From positions 97,028-161,027 of the forward strand of contig CAIQWD010000116.1 in the NCBI GenBank assembly GCA_903875445.1: a stretch of 64,000 nt of DNA. Direction: 5' to 3'. This stretch comes from an uncultured delta proteobacterium (GTDB lineage Bacteria; Desulfobacterota; Desulfobulbia; Desulfobulbales; Desulfocapsaceae). The notes beneath the pieces were generated by a model. That model saw only the letters and a program-made list of their open reading frames with translations, was not told where the DNA came from and did not search any database. A program made the translations under genes and the position numbers. Below, piece after piece: positions 16,127-25,525 of the stretch (its first letter is position 1; the number at the start of each line of letters is the position of its first letter).

Positions 16127-18127
16127 ATGATTGTTGCGGGAAAACTCATAGAATATCTCGATAATGGCAAGTTTGTTTGCGCTTTGGTGATCGAAAGCCA
16201 ACCGAAACGACTCCGACTTATCAACCAGAACGGCAGGGAAGTTAATCTCCCGACATCGCGTGTCATCCATTGTTCAAACCAAACCCACTCTACCACTGTC
16301 GGCAGAGATGCTCTCACAAAACAACTGCGCGAAACCACTGAAAAACGCTGTTCCCTGATGAAAGACCTCAATTTGCAAGAGATCTGGGAACTGACCGCTG
16401 AAGATGGTTCCCATTCTTTTACGCCTGCCTTTCTCTCTGAACTTGCCTTTGGTGAAATTGCCAACGACGATTCCATTTCTGCTTTCCTCCGCTGTGTGTT
16501 TGAAGACAAACTGTTTTTCAAATACAAAGAAGGCCTCATCCTTGCCAACCACCCTGAGAAAGTTGAACAGCTTCAGATCCAATTTGCCAAGGAAAGAAAA
16601 CGAGAACAACTCATTGAAGAGGGAGCAGCCTTCATTATCGGAATCCTCTCTGCCAACTCTCCCCCGGAACAACTCGGTGCCGTGGAGGAGGAGACTCTGA
16701 GAATTCTCCGCGACTATTATCTTTTTGGCAGTGAATCAACCGAAGCTGATCTCGCCCAGAAGTTATTAAAAACAGCGGGACTCCACAAGCCTCACGATCC
16801 TTTTCATCTGCTGGTCAAAACCGGCATCTGGTCGGCCAATGAGAACATCCCTCTTCTTCGGCATGAACTTCCCGTCAATTTCTCGCTGGCCGCAAGGCAG
16901 CAGGCAGAACTCATTCTGCAGCGTAGTCAGGAGGAACTTTTTAGTGATCCCGGCAGGACTAATCTCACGCATCTTCACCCTATTACCATTGACGGTCCCA
17001 CCACCCTTGACTTTGATGATGCCCTCACGGTTCAGGAACAAGAGGGCAACTATCTGGTCGGTATACATATCTCCGATGTAGCCCATTATGTCCGCCCCGG
17101 CGACCCGCTGTTTCTGGAAACGATGCGCAGAGGCACCTCCATCTATTTTCCCGAGGGGCAGATTCCCATGCTGCCCCGCCACCTTTCCCAAGGGATCTGC
17201 AGTCTTATTCAGGACGAAACACGCGCCACCTTGAGTTTTATGGTACTGCTTTCAGCCGACGCAGAAGTGTTGAAAGTAAGGATATTCCCGTCAATCATCA
17301 AGGTAAAGAGGCGTCTCACCTATGAAGAGGTTGACAGGATGCTGGACACCGATCCGGAAATACGGTTGCTGGATATCTTGCGCCGCAAGCTGCGGGCTCG
17401 ACGTCTGCAAAACGGCGCACTCCTGTTGCCATTTCCCGATGTAAATATCTTTATCGATCATCAGGGCAAAGTTCACGTCAATCTCAGCAAAAGTGACACC
17501 CCCTCCAGAACTATAGTGTCGGAAATGATGATCCTGGCTAACAGCGAAGCCGCAAAATATGTGGCTGATCGCATGGTTCCCGGCCTATTCAGATCGCAGC
17601 CGGTACTCCAGAACAGAATTGTTTTCGGGGAAGATGACGACCTTTTCCAAAACACTTTACAACGGAAAAATATCCCTCGCGGAGAACTCTCCACTTCAGC
17701 CAAATCGCACAGTGGGCTAGGGGTTTCACACTATACAACGGTCACTTCGCCTATTCGTCGGTTGCTTGACTTGGTCATGCAGCATCAACTTAATTCCATC
17801 ATCCGCCGTCAAGAACCCAGCTTTACCGAAGAAATGTGCAAGGATTTCACTTCGGTCCTTACCCGCACCCTGACGACCGCACAAATTGTTCGGCAACAAC
17901 GCCAGCGATACTGGTTGCTCAAGTATTTGGCTGACCGGCAAGGCCAATATATCGATGCCCTTGTGATCCAGGCCGGTCCCAAGCGAATCAATCTGCTTCT
18001 TACCGACATTCTCATGGATATTGATCTGCCTCCACCGGGAGGAAAAAACATGAGCCCAAACACTTTGGTTAAAGTGCAAATCGTCAAATCCGATCCGCTT
18101 GACAACATCATTCGCTTTGATTGGTGA
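16127..18127 (+). CDS. RNB-domain (RNase II/R family) exoribonuclease
   Basis: Predicted 3'-to-5' exoribonuclease of the VacB/RNase II family. The catalytic core is unmistakable around residues 285-300 (TIDGPTTLDFDDALTV, with the four aspartates), followed by HISDVAHYV, the MLPRHLS segment and the TSPIRRLLDL motif. 666 aa is short compared with RNase R, and the flanking RNA-binding domains look reduced, as in cyanobacterial and some deltaproteobacterial members. I prefer ATG 16127 over TTG 16124. The DAC-like gene starts within or just after its 3' end. Confidence 0.9.
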   Translation: MIVAGKLIEYLDNGKFVCALVIESQPKRLRLINQNGREVNLPTSRVIHCSNQTHSTTVGRDALTKQLRETTEKRCSLMKDLNLQEIWELTAEDGSHSFTPAFLSELAFGEIANDDSISAFLRCVFEDKLFFKYKEGLILANHPEKVEQLQIQFAKERKREQLIEEGAAFIIGILSANSPPEQLGAVEEETLRILRDYYLFGSESTEADLAQKLLKTAGLHKPHDPFHLLVKTGIWSANENIPLLRHELPVNFSLAARQQAELILQRSQEELFSDPGRTNLTHLHPITIDGPTTLDFDDALTVQEQEGNYLVGIHISDVAHYVRPGDPLFLETMRRGTSIYFPEGQIPMLPRHLSQGICSLIQDETRATLSFMVLLSADAEVLKVRIFPSIIKVKRRLTYEEVDRMLDTDPEIRLLDILRRKLRARRLQNGALLLPFPDVNIFIDHQGKVHVNLSKSDTPSRTIVSEMMILANSEAAKYVADRMVPGLFRSQPVLQNRIVFGEDDDLFQNTLQRKNIPRGELSTSAKSHSGLGVSHYTTVTSPIRRLLDLVMQHQLNSIIRRQEPSFTEEMCKDFTSVLTRTLTTAQIVRQQRQRYWLLKYLADRQGQYIDALVIQAGPKRINLLLTDILMDIDLPPPGGKNMSPNTLVKVQIVKSDPLDNIIRFDW

Positions 18128-18233
18128 TCAGAAGTTGGTAAACTCCCCAAGGTGGTGCCTTTACCAATTTGCGAATAATTCCCTGAAAAGGACAGGTCCG
18201 ACATTGCGCTATAATTCCTTTGTAAGCCGATGT

Positions 18234-19643
18234 ATGCAAGAAACCCTCAGCGGTCTGCGAGATGGGTTGTCCCGTTTTTCCGGGCCCAGCCGTTCAGCAA
18301 TTATTTTTGCTCTGAAAAAGAATGACGCCTTGCAGATATACGATCCTCAAAATCTGTTGCACGGCCATGAACCGAAATTGCAGACCATGTATTTCCCTGG
18401 TGAGGGTTGGTGCAAACCGCTCGACACCAAATTCTTTAAAAACATGTATAACTACATTGAGCCGCAAGCCAATCTACAGCTCGACGGACTGATATCCAAC
18501 GGGGGGAGTTCCGGTCCGGTTTACTATCAAATGTGGTTTACCGAACACCATCCGAACATTTGCTCGATATTGCCAATTGAGTGCTGGCTAGAGCATGCCG
18601 TTTTACGATTTTCCCACGACATGGCTAAAGAGAGCAATCTTTATACAGGAATTTCAGGTAGTTTTTTGCGTGAATATGCCACGCACGCTGTCCACGACTG
18701 CATTGTCGATAAGGCGGGACGGTTTCTCGGTCTCGACTTTCAAATCCATATCTACCCGGTTCTCGAAGCAATTCTCGGCATCTCAAAAACCAACGAAGAA
18801 GGAGTACGGCCTTACGGTGCATTGACTTTCATTGAACCGCGGTTTCTGCAAGATATCCGATTTCTCGCAAGATTCAAGACGTCGGAACAGCCAATGCTCA
18901 GCAATTTCAAACACGTAAGAAAATTACTCCAAGCGGTGGAGCACTCAGACAGGACTCTGATTTCTGAAGGAAAAAATATTGTCGGCATTGCCGACAAGCA
19001 TATCCCTCATTTTCATATAACCGCTGATTACAGCGGGAAATTAGGGTTCTTATCGGCTGGAGAAGAAACCCTTTGCAGTTTTCATGATGGCAGCTACAGC
19101 TCCAAGACCCACAGAGCCAAGCTCTTTGAAGTGGAAGAAGCCTTGCTGGATTTTGATCTGGCACCTTCCATAGGTAGTGACATGTTTCAGATCATTGCCA
19201 CGCTGGTGCATAACGCCGAAGACAAAAAATTCGGCTGCACCTTTGTCATCGATCTAGCACCGGTTCCAACCGCTACCGCTGGACAGGCATTAACCCCGCC
19301 GATCAATTTGCGACAATCACGGGAATTAGCTCTTGCCGCCGCACTCTCAAAAGTGGACGGCGCACTCCATATTCGCGCCGATCTACACTTGTACGCCTTT
19401 GCCTGTCTGTTGGACGGGCACAGGGTTGCCAATGAGGACAGGTCGCGTGGCGCCCGTTACAACTCCGCTTTGCGTTTCACTTCCCAGCATCCGCAAACCA
19501 TTGTCGTCGTGGTGTCTGCCGACCGACCGGCATCAATTTTCCAACAAGGAAAAGAACTTAAGAATAGCTACGACGACAACCTTTCTTCGCGGTGTGACCT
19601 TTTCCCCATGCCGCTCGAGGAATGGCTAAAAACGACGGATTAA
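18234..19643 (+). CDS. DAC-domain protein, possible divergent diadenylate cyclase
   Basis: Large N-terminal region of unknown fold (about residues 1-330) joined to a C-terminal segment resembling the DisA/CdaA diadenylate cyclase (DAC) domain. The DGA motif is at residues 375-377 (KVDGALHIRADLHLYAF). The second DAC motif, usually GTRHRAA, reads RGARYNSA at 405-412, so the RHR triad is only partly kept. If active it would make c-di-AMP, but activity cannot be assumed. No membrane helix or signal peptide was seen. The start is uncertain: the frame is open back to TTG 18099, inside the RNB gene, and 18234 is the first ATG. Confidence 0.6.
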   Translation: MQETLSGLRDGLSRFSGPSRSAIIFALKKNDALQIYDPQNLLHGHEPKLQTMYFPGEGWCKPLDTKFFKNMYNYIEPQANLQLDGLISNGGSSGPVYYQMWFTEHHPNICSILPIECWLEHAVLRFSHDMAKESNLYTGISGSFLREYATHAVHDCIVDKAGRFLGLDFQIHIYPVLEAILGISKTNEEGVRPYGALTFIEPRFLQDIRFLARFKTSEQPMLSNFKHVRKLLQAVEHSDRTLISEGKNIVGIADKHIPHFHITADYSGKLGFLSAGEETLCSFHDGSYSSKTHRAKLFEVEEALLDFDLAPSIGSDMFQIIATLVHNAEDKKFGCTFVIDLAPVPTATAGQALTPPINLRQSRELALAAALSKVDGALHIRADLHLYAFACLLDGHRVANEDRSRGARYNSALRFTSQHPQTIVVVVSADRPASIFQQGKELKNSYDDNLSSRCDLFPMPLEEWLKTTD

Positions 19644-19674
19644 GAAACTCTCGAAACAGGATCAGAATCCCTTC

Positions 19675-19929
19675 TTACAGTTCATGAACCCAAGCAGGTA
19701 TCCGATTGAGGATGTAATTCTGAACTGCTTCTTTTTTTTGACCTGCGTCAACCTTGCCAACAGCCGCCATTACTTCTTCGAAGTCAAACCAACAGAGTTC
19801 CTTATCGTCCAAACTGTAAACCATTAAAATGCGTTTTTCAGGTGTATCGACATCCTCTTCTTCTTGAATGGCCCCTACAAGTTTTACCGCCTCGTGGTAA
19901 CTTATGAATTTTATTTCCTCTGCGCTCAT
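19675..19929 (-). CDS. Hypothetical protein (84 aa)
   Basis: Unrecognised small acidic protein with no cysteines, membrane segment or signal peptide. Its composition (many Glu, Lys, Val) looks like a real soluble protein, and GAGGAG lies eight bases before the ATG. It is downstream of rpmB on the same strand but beyond the rpmB terminator, so it may have its own promoter. No function is offered. Confidence 0.6.
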   Translation of the reverse strand: MSAEEIKFISYHEAVKLVGAIQEEEDVDTPEKRILMVYSLDDKELCWFDFEEVMAAVGKVDAGQKKEAVQNYILNRIPAWVHEL

Positions 19930-19994
19930 GGATAACTCCTCTTCTCGAAAAACCGAACACGTACTTTCATCCAGCGAATCAGTATAAACACAAA

Positions 19995-20025
19995 AAGGCG
20001 AGGAGGAACATGTTCCTCTCGCCTT
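19995..20025 (-). terminator. Rho-independent terminator of rpmB
   Basis: AAGGCGA...GGAAC pairs with GTTCC...TCGCCTT in a stem of about 14 bp with one bulge. On the minus strand it is followed by a T-run (the A-run at 19992-19996). It lies about 20 bp past the rpmB stop. Confidence 0.85.
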
Positions 20026-20046
20026 CAGTAGTAACCATTATTTTTC

Positions 20047-20241
20047 TCAGGCTGCTTTTACAACCGCTCCAGATCTGATGCATCTGGTGCACACCCTGGT
20101 TTTTTTGGTGTTTCCGCCGGCGCTTGCCATATGCACGGTTTTTAAATTGGGAAGCCAACGTCTTTTGGTCTTGTTATGAGCATGGGAAACATTGTTGCCC
20201 GTTACTGGTCCCTTGCCACAGATTTCGCATACTTTCGCCAT
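20047..20241 (-). CDS. rpmB: 50S ribosomal protein L28
   Basis: Large-subunit ribosomal protein, 64 aa. It has the zinc-binding form: CEICGK near residues 5-10 and CTRC near 52-55, with [15 protein letters not shown] between. GGAG precedes the ATG. It is transcribed alone, with a terminator directly downstream. Confidence 0.96.
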   Translation of the reverse strand: MAKVCEICGKGPVTGNNVSHAHNKTKRRWLPNLKTVHMASAGGNTKKTRVCTRCIRSGAVVKAA

Positions 20242-20512
20242 GTTTTTCTCCTTCTATCCCCTCCCCTGCCCAATTACAGACAAATGGGGAATGCATGAAT
20301 GGTTTGCTAGCAAATAATGAATCAGAATCTGCCTTATTAACCTCTTTTATGATGATTGGCAAGTATTTTTACATCGATCCCGGTCATGAAAATTGTGGTG
20401 CTGTTGCGAAAAAATGTTTAACATCAAATAACTTTTTTGTGCCGCTGGACATTTCAATTTTACTGCCTGGTCGGCATACCTCACTCACTTCTTCTTACCT
20501 TTCTTCTCCGGA
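20242..20512. other. Divergent intergenic region between rpmB and resB (271 bp)
   Basis: Should contain both promoters. The clearest structure is a perfect 12-bp palindrome TTTGCTAGCAAA at 20303-20314, about 62 bp upstream of rpmB. On the minus strand TTGCCA is followed 17 bp later by TAATAA, a weak promoter candidate for rpmB. No RNA gene is recognised. Confidence 0.4.
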
Positions 20513-21847
20513 ATGAAACTGATCAACCACCTTTGGGCCTTCTTTGCTTCCGTGCAATTGGCCATTTTGACCCTCAGCTCCATTGCCATAACATCTATTA
20601 TTGGCACTCTCATTCCCCAAGGAGAATCGCATGCCTTTTATGTGGACAAATTCGGTGCCAAAACCGCCATGTTTTTCCAGATTCTCGACATTCCCGCCAT
20701 GTATTCTTCATGGTGGTTTTACGGACTCCTCGGATTACTCAGCGCCAATCTAATAATTTGCAGCTGTGACAGATTTCCAGCTGTTTGGCAGATCATTACC
20801 GCCGACAACCTAGCAATTCCCCTCGAACGTGTTGAAAAAATGAGTTCTTTCCAGCAGTGGTCAACATCTTCCGAAAGGTTTGACAGCATCGACTGGCCGG
20901 TCGCATTGGCCACTTGCGGATGGCGCTGGCACACGAAAAACCTCGGAAAAAATTCATTCTCCTTCGCTCAGAAGGGGCGCTGGAGCCGAGTTGGCGTTTA
21001 TATCGTCCATGGGTCGATTCTGATTATTTTCGTTGGTGCTATCATCGGGCATTTCTTTGGTTTCAAAGGCAGCGTTATGATTCCGGAATTGCACAGCACA
21101 GAGAAGATATATACTCATCTCAATTCCATGCCGATTGACCTCGGTTTTACAATCCGTAATGACGCCTTTGGTATCGAATTTTATGACAACGGTATGCCTA
21201 AGGAATACAAAAGCACTCTGACGATCCTGGAAAACGGCAGGGAAATTTTCCAAAAAGATATTAAGGTGAACAACCCGCTGAGCCATAAAGGCATCACCTT
21301 CTATCAATCCAGTTACCAGGGACATCAGGAATTCCTGATGCGAATCACCGACACAGCCACCAGTGAAAGTCGACAATTTTCGTTACCATTTCAGCAACAA
21401 CTCTCCTGGGATGATAAAAACCTGCGTTTCGGGATCATCAACGCCGAGGCAACCGGACAGAGAGTGCTTCGTGCCAAAGTCTGGTTCAAAGGAGGCGAGG
21501 AACCGGCCATTACAGAATGGCTTACCAATAACGGGATTATCTCAATCACCAGCGGCGGGAAAAACTATTCTCTGCAAGTCAAACAGTTGTATTCAACAGG
21601 CCTGCAGGTGGCCAAGGATCCGGGTGTATGGATAGTTTATGCAGGCTGCGGACTCCTTCTTCTCGGTTTATATATGGCCTTTTTCTTATCCCACAAAAGA
21701 ATTTGGCTGTATCAGCAGGTTACTGCCACTGGAGTGTCGGTGTTTCTGGCCGGTTCTTCTAATAAAAACAAACCGGCTTTCGCAAAAGTGTTCACCAGAC
21801 TTGAAGATCTTATCAGTCAGACCATTGGTCATCATGACAGGGAATAA
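20513..21847 (+). CDS. resB: Cytochrome c biogenesis protein ResB (system II)
   Basis: Membrane component of the system II haem lyase. Two helices near the N-terminus (about residues 13-33 and 66-84), a third near 155-175, a long periplasmic domain and a last helix near 375-395 match ResB/Ccs1. The NNPLSHKGITFYQSSY segment is typical of the family. 444 aa. It is followed 50 bp later by ccsA and then by a cytochrome c3 gene, a substrate of this machinery. Confidence 0.92.
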   Translation: MKLINHLWAFFASVQLAILTLSSIAITSIIGTLIPQGESHAFYVDKFGAKTAMFFQILDIPAMYSSWWFYGLLGLLSANLIICSCDRFPAVWQIITADNLAIPLERVEKMSSFQQWSTSSERFDSIDWPVALATCGWRWHTKNLGKNSFSFAQKGRWSRVGVYIVHGSILIIFVGAIIGHFFGFKGSVMIPELHSTEKIYTHLNSMPIDLGFTIRNDAFGIEFYDNGMPKEYKSTLTILENGREIFQKDIKVNNPLSHKGITFYQSSYQGHQEFLMRITDTATSESRQFSLPFQQQLSWDDKNLRFGIINAEATGQRVLRAKVWFKGGEEPAITEWLTNNGIISITSGGKNYSLQVKQLYSTGLQVAKDPGVWIVYAGCGLLLLGLYMAFFLSHKRIWLYQQVTATGVSVFLAGSSNKNKPAFAKVFTRLEDLISQTIGHHDRE

Positions 21848-21897
21848 TTCTGAACGGAAAATGGCGAAGGCTACGAGAAAGCACACGGAGTAAAGGT

Positions 21898-22752
21898 ATG
21901 GATAGCTCTCAATTACTTGGAATCACAACATTCACCTACTTGTTTTCGACACTGCTCTACGTCTTTTTATTGGTGTTTAAGACGCCTCGACTGGGCCCAA
22001 TTACCACTTTTTTCACGGTCGTAGCATTCCTTATACAAACGGCAGGCATCGCCTTACGTTGGGTTGAATCATACCAGATGGGAATTGGTCATGCCCCTCT
22101 TACCAATATGTACGAATCAGTAGTGTTCTTTGCCTGGACAATTATTGCTCTCTATTTGGCAATTGAATGGATATTCAATACCAGGATGATTGGAGCCTTT
22201 GCAGTTCCTCTCGCCTTTCTTGCCATGGCCTATGCCTCGTTTGCCGGCAATATCGGTAAAAGCATCTCGCCCTTGGTTCCGGCCTTACAATCCAATTGGC
22301 TGATTGCTCACGTAATCACCTGTTTTGTCGGTTATGCGGCGTTTGCCGTGGCTGCCGGCCTGGGAATAATGTATCTCCTGAAGAACCAATCACAAGCCGC
22401 CGGAGAATCATTGACTGCCAAAACAGACCACCTTCCTTCTTTATCCTTCATTGACGATCTCATCCATAAGACCATGATTTTCGGTTTCATCTGGTTGAGC
22501 GCCGGGATTATTACCGGAGCCATCTGGGCGAATTCTGCTTGGGGAACGTATTGGAGTTGGGATCCGAAGGAAACATGGTCACTTATTACCTGGTTTTTTT
22601 ATGCCATAACCCTGCACGCAAGATACACCAGAGGATGGGCAGGCAAACGAATCGCCTTGCTGGCCATTCTGGGAATTGTTTCTGTATTGTTTACCTATTA
22701 TGGAGTCAATTTTCTCCTCTCCGGGCTGCACAGCTACGGTTCCGGCTCATGA
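21898..22752 (+). CDS. ccsA: Cytochrome c biogenesis protein CcsA (system II)
   Basis: Integral membrane haem-handling protein that works with ResB to attach haem to CxxCH motifs. About eight hydrophobic segments and the tryptophan-rich signature WGTYWSWDPKETWSL (about residues 216-230) identify the family. Conserved histidines flank it (LIAHVITC, ITLHARY, GLHSYG). 284 aa. GGAG lies upstream of the ATG. Confidence 0.94.
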   Translation: MDSSQLLGITTFTYLFSTLLYVFLLVFKTPRLGPITTFFTVVAFLIQTAGIALRWVESYQMGIGHAPLTNMYESVVFFAWTIIALYLAIEWIFNTRMIGAFAVPLAFLAMAYASFAGNIGKSISPLVPALQSNWLIAHVITCFVGYAAFAVAAGLGIMYLLKNQSQAAGESLTAKTDHLPSLSFIDDLIHKTMIFGFIWLSAGIITGAIWANSAWGTYWSWDPKETWSLITWFFYAITLHARYTRGWAGKRIALLAILGIVSVLFTYYGVNFLLSGLHSYGSGS

Positions 22753-22801
22753 TTCAACTTCAGCCGAGTGATTTTCTTATGTTAACAGCGGGTTAAGATG
22801 T

Positions 22802-22830
22802 TTGACAAAGTCGCCTGAAAACTGTATATA
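22802..22830 (+). promoter_or_regulatory. Sigma-70-type promoter of the cytochrome c3 gene
   Basis: TTGACA (22802-22807), exactly 17 bp, then TATATA (22825-22830). This is near consensus and 68 bp upstream of the cytochrome ATG. It implies strong, ccsA-independent transcription of c3. Confidence 0.75.
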
Positions 22831-22897
22831 TAGCAAGTTTAAGTCACAGAGGTGTTGCCATAACTCAATTCATTTAACCAAGAGAGGAAAGAACAAG

Positions 22898-23317
22898 ATG
22901 AAGAAGATTATTGCCTGCAGTTTTGTGTCGTTATGCATGTTGCTTGGAACAGTTATTTTCACTCTTGCTGCCGGTAATACCGGACCTGCCGATATCACCC
23001 TTGACGAAGGCGGCAAGAAGCCTGCTCAATTTACGCATAAAAATCACCAGGACAGGCTCAAATGTGGGGAATGCCACCACCAAATGACCGCTGACGGCAA
23101 ACAAAGTCCTTATGTCGAAGGTCAGGAAATTAAAAAATGTGTTACCTGCCATAATTCTACCGTTCTTGCAGGCAGAATGAAGGACAAACTGGCTCTCGAC
23201 ACCTTTAAAGGTGCCGGCCATGGGAATTGCCTTGAGTGCCACAAAGCTAAAAAAGACGAACCGGCTATCAAGGATAAGAAGATTGATAAGTGTGAAAATT
23301 GTCATCCAAAGAAATAA
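22898..23317 (+). CDS. Tetraheme cytochrome c3 (class III)
   Basis: Periplasmic electron carrier, in sulfate reducers the partner of periplasmic hydrogenases and formate dehydrogenases. A signal peptide ends near AAG (residue 26). Four haem motifs follow: CGECH (56-60), CVTCH (81-85), CLECH (111-115) and CENCH (132-136), with extra histidines (THKNH, GAGHG) as axial ligands. 139 aa. The start is the ATG at 22898, downstream of GAGG and before the leader peptide; the frame is open upstream but non-coding. Confidence 0.95.
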   Translation: MKKIIACSFVSLCMLLGTVIFTLAAGNTGPADITLDEGGKKPAQFTHKNHQDRLKCGECHHQMTADGKQSPYVEGQEIKKCVTCHNSTVLAGRMKDKLALDTFKGAGHGNCLECHKAKKDEPAIKDKKIDKCENCHPKK

Positions 23318-23348
23318 TAATTTGACAATAGCTTCGTTTGAAAAAAAT

Positions 23349-23380
23349 AAAAAAGGGTGTTCGATTGAACACCCTTTTTT
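23349..23380. terminator. Bidirectional terminator between cytochrome c3 and glyS
   Basis: A perfect 14-bp inverted repeat with a GATT loop: six A, GGGTGTTC, then GAACACCC and six T. It gives a stem plus U-tract on both strands, so it ends the cytochrome transcript (plus) and the purA-to-glyS run (minus). Confidence 0.93.
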
Positions 23381-23407
23381 ATTGATCGGAAGTGAAGAGT
23401 AAGAGGA

Positions 23408-25483
23408 TCAGTTATCCTGAAGGAGCGAGATATCGCCAATCTGGAGGATTAGATCTCCCAAAACCGTTAATAGATTGAGCCGATTCTGCCGTATTGTCTG
23501 ATCTTCCGCCATAACCATTACCCCCTCAAAGAAAGCGTCAACGGGCTCCTTCATCTTCAGCATACCTTCAAGGGCTTTTATATATTCTTTGTCGGCAATG
23601 CATTTTCCCATTTCCGCACGCACTTCCAGATAGAGATTGTAGAGATTCTTTTCCGTTTGCTGTTCAAAGAGGCTGACGTTCACCGTTGTTTCCCGGTTAT
23701 TCTTGATTATGTTCTTCACTCTTTTGTATGAAGCGGCAAGCACCTTGAACGCCGGTTCTTCGCGAAGCTTGCGAATAGCATTGATGCGCAGCAGACAATC
23801 GTTAATATCGTCAAAGTTCACGGAAACAGCTGCCTCGACCACCTCGGCTGCCAGGCCGCGACTGATGCAGTCATTGGCAAACCGTCCCTTAATGAAATTG
23901 ACAACGGCGACAACCGTGTCATTGCCACCCGCCACCTTATTGCCATACAGGGCAAGGGCCTTGTGGACGATTTCATGCAGCGAAAAGGAGTAACCCTTCC
24001 CCTCTATAATATGCAGAATGGCCAGGGAAATACGCCTCAAGCCAAAGGGATCGGTGGTTCCGGTAGGCACTTGACCAATTCCAAAACATCCGGCCAAGGT
24101 GTCGAATCGGTCGGCCAGAGCAAGCAAGGCCCCAAGATCGGTCGAGGGAATCTCAGCCCCGGCCCGCCTTGGCATATAATGTTCAGTAATTGCCGTGGCG
24201 ACACTTTTTGTCTCACCATCGTACAAGGCATAGGCTCCACCCATTATCCCCTGCAGAGTCGGAAATTCCCCCACCATATTTGATAACAGGTCTGCCTTAC
24301 AAAGAAACGCCGCCCGACAGCCATCGCCCGCTAAAGCCGGGTCGACCTTATCCGCCAGGGTTTTGACCAGTTTCACCAGTCTCTCTTTTTTTTCCAACAT
24401 GGTTCCGAGTTTTGCCTGAAAGATAATGCCGTTCAGGTTGGTCGTGCGGTCTTCAAGGCGAATTTCTCGGTCAGTATTGAAGAAGAATAAGGCGTCTTCC
24501 AGTCTTGCCCGCAAAACACGCTGATGGCCTTTACGGGTAATGGCGGTGTCATTCACTTTGGTATTATTGACGGCAACAAAGCCCGGCAGTAATTGACCCG
24601 AGGAATTAACCACCGGGAAATATTTCTGATGCTCACGCATCGAGGTAATAAGTACTTCGGCCGGAAGTTGCAAAAATTTCTCGTCAAATAACCCGCAAAT
24701 GCCGTATGGCATTTCAACGAGATTGGTAACTGTATCAACCAGGGCTTCATCAATTGCTACATGGCCATCCTCCAAATCAGAAGCTTGAGCAACGGCTTGC
24801 TTGATTTCCGATACCACCCGCGCTCTTCTCTTGACGGGATCAACCAGCACGAATCGAGCAGCCAATTGCTGCTCATAAGTTGCAAGAGAGTCAACCAGGA
24901 AACGTTCCTTGGCAAGAAACCTGTGCCCACCACTGCTGTTCGAGGTTTCGATTCCCTCATGAGTGAATCGTATCACCTCGTCACCAAAAATTGCCGCCAG
25001 CCACTGAATGGGTCTGGCGAAAGCGTGACGGTTATCACCCCAACGCATCGATTTGGGAAACGACAGATCAAGAATCAAGCCGTGCAAAAGTGCCGGCAAC
25101 AGTGTTGCGGTTGCTACACCTTTTTGCTGCCGCAGCAGCATAAGGTATTCGCCCTTTGGAGTAGAAACCACCCGCAAATCACCGACATCCGCACCCTTGG
25201 ATTTGGCGAATCCTTCTGCCGCCTTCGTCGCTTTTCCATTGGCATCAAAGCCGGCATTCTTTGACGGGCCAAGCAGTTCTTCGGTGATATCTTCCTGTTT
25301 CTCGGCAACATCTTTGACCATAAGTGTGAGACGCCTTGGCGTTCCCATGACCGTCGGAGAGCCACAAGCAATCTTCAGTTCCGACGCCTTCTCGGCGAAC
25401 CTGTTTCGCAAATGAGTAAGCGCCGGTTCAAGAAAACTTGCCGGTATCTCTTCCATTCCAATTTCAAAGAGTAGATCTCGCAT
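23408..25483 (-). CDS. glyS: Glycyl-tRNA synthetase beta subunit
   Basis: Beta subunit of the bacterial alpha2beta2 glycyl-tRNA synthetase, which handles tRNA recognition. The N-terminus (LLFEIGMEEIPASF), MREHQKYFPV and GLRRISLAILHII are family signatures. 691 aa is normal. The alpha-subunit gene glyQ, usually adjacent, is absent here; the gene upstream is a FolE2-like protein. It is the last gene of the minus-strand run, closed by the bidirectional terminator. Confidence 0.96.
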   Translation of the reverse strand: MRDLLFEIGMEEIPASFLEPALTHLRNRFAEKASELKIACGSPTVMGTPRRLTLMVKDVAEKQEDITEELLGPSKNAGFDANGKATKAAEGFAKSKGADVGDLRVVSTPKGEYLMLLRQQKGVATATLLPALLHGLILDLSFPKSMRWGDNRHAFARPIQWLAAIFGDEVIRFTHEGIETSNSSGGHRFLAKERFLVDSLATYEQQLAARFVLVDPVKRRARVVSEIKQAVAQASDLEDGHVAIDEALVDTVTNLVEMPYGICGLFDEKFLQLPAEVLITSMREHQKYFPVVNSSGQLLPGFVAVNNTKVNDTAITRKGHQRVLRARLEDALFFFNTDREIRLEDRTTNLNGIIFQAKLGTMLEKKERLVKLVKTLADKVDPALAGDGCRAAFLCKADLLSNMVGEFPTLQGIMGGAYALYDGETKSVATAITEHYMPRRAGAEIPSTDLGALLALADRFDTLAGCFGIGQVPTGTTDPFGLRRISLAILHIIEGKGYSFSLHEIVHKALALYGNKVAGGNDTVVAVVNFIKGRFANDCISRGLAAEVVEAAVSVNFDDINDCLLRINAIRKLREEPAFKVLAASYKRVKNIIKNNRETTVNVSLFEQQTEKNLYNLYLEVRAEMGKCIADKEYIKALEGMLKMKEPVDAFFEGVMVMAEDQTIRQNRLNLLTVLGDLILQIGDISLLQDN

Positions 25484-25525
25484 GAGAATATGTTGTAAAA
25501 AGGTTTATTGGTAATAAACGCCGGC

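Noticed and set aside
21639..21893. Small ORF between resB and ccsA
   Set aside because: Mostly inside resB in another frame, without a ribosome site or recognisable sequence.
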